Assembly (NCBI GenBank): GCA_025057755.1
Contig: JANWVC010000008.1
Span: forward strand, 1 to 64,000
DNA: 64,000 nucleotides
Direction of reading: 5' to 3'
Origin: Limisphaera sp.
Lineage (GTDB): Bacteria > Verrucomicrobiota > Verrucomicrobiia > Limisphaerales > Limisphaeraceae
The translations under genes and the position numbers were made by a program. This document shows positions 62,786 through 64,000 of this stretch, piece by piece. The notes under the pieces were generated by a model that worked only from the letters and a program-made list of their open reading frames with translations, did no database searches and had not been told where the DNA came from. Within the stretch, counting starts at the first letter, position 1. The number at the start of each line of letters is the position of its first letter.

Positions 62786-63871
62786 TCAACCGTTTTGCAA
62801 CAAGTCAAGCATCGCGCGGTCGAGTTGGTGCCCGCGGAAACTTTCGTATTTGACATCTGCCCGGTGGCTATCCACGACACCGAACGATCCCCGCAAGTTC
62901 CATAGGGCCCATCCCCAGCCGGCCTGCTTCCAGAGGTCCAAACAATCGCGCATCCAGGCCAGCACGACAGTATGTGGCGTTTGGTTGTGTGCACCCCACT
63001 CGCCGACGTGGACCCCCACACCCGAGGCTTCCAATTGCCGCCACGGTTCCATCCGCTCTTTCCGCAGAACTTCCTTGTCCACGACCTGACCTTTTCGCCG
63101 AAGCGGCCACGTGGGCACCGGCCACTGGTCTGAGCCCGGAATCCAAGCAGCCCGGTAGTGCGAGATTTCCATGGGATCATAACCCCGGGTACTTTGGGCG
63201 ACTCCAAGCTCCTTTAGGTCAAGGACCGGATCCCGGCCCCAGCGCAAACCGTCGACGACAATCAGACGATCCGGATCTTCTGCACGAATGGCTGCGACCA
63301 AGTGTCGAATAACCCGCGTGTAGGTCGCTTCCGAAATGTCTGGCGGTTCATTGAGCAAATCGAAGCTCAAATAGCGGTTCGGAATGCCGCGATACCGTTT
63401 GGCAAAGTGCGCCCATTGATGCGCACAAAGTTCCAGGGCCAAGGTGTCGGTCCACAAGTCCCATGGTTCCCTGGGCGGATTCACGCAGTAGCCGGGCGCA
63501 CGATGGAGATTGAGATTCACATGGACCTTGTATTGCCGGCCCCATTCCACAGCCTGATCCACATGAACCAATTGGTCTTCCTTTAACTCCCGCGGTTTCT
63601 CGATCGTGGTCCAGCAACGATACGACATGGGCAGTCGAACAAAATCAAATCCCCACTCTGCAATCCATTCGAAGTCTGACTCCCGAAACGGGGGATTCCC
63701 CTCCGGACGAGCGATGAACTTCTCCAGGAGATTGAATCCACGCCAGCGCGGGAGTCGGGAAGCGCGTGGTTCCGGCAGCTCCCGTGGTCTTGACGCCAAC
63801 AGCGTGGACTCTTCCAGTCGTAGGCTGGCCGCGGCAAAAAAGGCCATTTGCAAGAACTGTCGCCGAGTCAT
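62786..63871 (-). CDS. Exported glycoside hydrolase family 5 protein (cellulase-like)
   Basis: A 361-residue TIM-barrel glycosidase with a twin-arginine-like signal (MTRRQFLQMAFFAAASL). The barrel opens at RWRGFNLLEKF. GH5 signature FDLLNEPPD holds the acid/base Glu175, and GVHVGEWGAHNQ the nucleophile Glu291. Also visible: EWGFDFVRLPMSYRCW, INLHRAPGY-like VNLNLHRAPGYCVNPP and GWGWALWNLRGSFGV. The target glycan (cellulose, mannan or other) cannot be fixed. It is convergent with the GH127 gene, suggesting both belong to plant-type polysaccharide breakdown together with the pectate lyase gene 14 kb upstream. Confidence 0.9.
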   Translation of the reverse strand: MTRRQFLQMAFFAAASLRLEESTLLASRPRELPEPRASRLPRWRGFNLLEKFIARPEGNPPFRESDFEWIAEWGFDFVRLPMSYRCWTTIEKPRELKEDQLVHVDQAVEWGRQYKVHVNLNLHRAPGYCVNPPREPWDLWTDTLALELCAHQWAHFAKRYRGIPNRYLSFDLLNEPPDISEATYTRVIRHLVAAIRAEDPDRLIVVDGLRWGRDPVLDLKELGVAQSTRGYDPMEISHYRAAWIPGSDQWPVPTWPLRRKGQVVDKEVLRKERMEPWRQLEASGVGVHVGEWGAHNQTPHTVVLAWMRDCLDLWKQAGWGWALWNLRGSFGVVDSHRADVKYESFRGHQLDRAMLDLLQNG

Positions 63872-63904
63872 AGCAGCTTTTCCGCCCGCAAACGCCGGGG
63901 GTCT

Positions 63905-64000
63905 TTACCTTTGCAGGTTGACCAACTTGCGCACTGTGGCAAGAAGTTGGGCTGTTTGGAAGGGCTTGGACAGGAACCCGTCTGGCTTCGCGGCCGCGTG
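63905..64000 (-). CDS. C-terminal end of a response regulator receiver domain (runs off right edge)
   Basis: On the minus strand the last 31 codons before the stop at 63905-63907 read AKPDGFLSKPFQTAQLLATVRKLVNLQR at their end, the signature of a receiver domain: the DGFLSKPF motif with the conserved Lys that contacts the phosphoryl site, then the alpha-5 helix. The start and any output domain lie beyond the window. It is 33 bases before the start of the GH5 gene on the same strand, so the two may share a transcript. Confidence 0.75.
   Translation of the reverse strand, partial: HAAAKPDGFLSKPFQTAQLLATVRKLVNLQR

Overview
The window looks like a chromosomal segment of a Verrucomicrobiota bacterium, probably from the Limisphaerales/Pedosphaera side of the phylum; this is inferred from gene content, not from a marker phylogeny. 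The pointers are GC-rich DNA, a very long GreA with a large N-terminal extension (an arrangement also known in Chlamydia), several secreted proteins with LamG, Ig-like or RCC1 domains, DUF1080 and DUF6807 sugar-related proteins, twin-arginine-exported sugar enzymes, and tiny Lys/Arg-rich proteins. There is no prophage, insertion sequence, CRISPR array or integrase. This is ordinary chromosome with short operons on both strands.

Layout. 1-4.4 kb: end of a glycine-rich secreted protein, then efp, lspA, an RluA-type pseudouridine synthase and a CDP-alcohol phosphatidyltransferase. 4.4-5.4 kb: a gene-free stretch. 5.4-10.8 kb: two large secreted metallophosphoesterases of different architecture. 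11-13.2 kb: Dabb, DUF6807 and DUF1080 proteins. 13.5-17 kb (minus): LD-carboxypeptidase and a multi-receiver hybrid histidine kinase. 17.4-29.7 kb: mostly housekeeping, with typA, an M29 aminopeptidase, a secreted protein, aspS, rsmB, long greA, a Tat-exported TIM-barrel protein and apgM. 29.7-30.1 kb: a 16-residue Lys/Ala peptide gene enclosed by two terminators. 30-37.6 kb: a DEDDy exonuclease, a nucleoside phosphorylase-like protein, an orphan membrane-fusion protein, a frameshifted RCC1 gene, rpoZ, smpB and a ubiX-ubiA pair. 37.7-43.3 kb: pilT, a pseudopilin, an ATP-grasp-like protein coupled to a MarC protein, and a Tat-exported aldo/keto reductase. 43.7-46.1 kb: a small basic protein, a SecD-like lipoprotein, an M23 peptidase gene cut short by a stop codon, tRNA-Glu and a 48-residue membrane microprotein. 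46-52 kb: a pectate-lyase-like protein, a DapA/NanA-family aldolase and a sodium:solute symporter. 51.7-59.7 kb: msrB, a lipoate ligase, aceE, ogt, a three-gene coiled-coil/membrane operon and phosphofructokinase. 60.3-63.9 kb: GH127 and GH5 glycosidases. A response-regulator C-terminus runs off the right edge.

How it fits together. The picture is a polysaccharide-degrading heterotroph: pectate lyase, GH127, GH5, DUF1080 and several Tat-exported sugar enzymes feed sugars to a symporter, a phosphofructokinase, an ApgM mutase and a homodimeric pyruvate dehydrogenase, with a lipoate ligase beside the dehydrogenase. The most unusual items are the isolated Lys/Ala micro-peptide unit, the M23 gene whose conserved-looking C-terminus lies in frame beyond a TAA, the coiled-coil membrane operon at 56.6-58.1 kb, and an EF-P with asparagine at its functional tip. 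No complete new system such as a defence island or biosynthetic cluster is visible.
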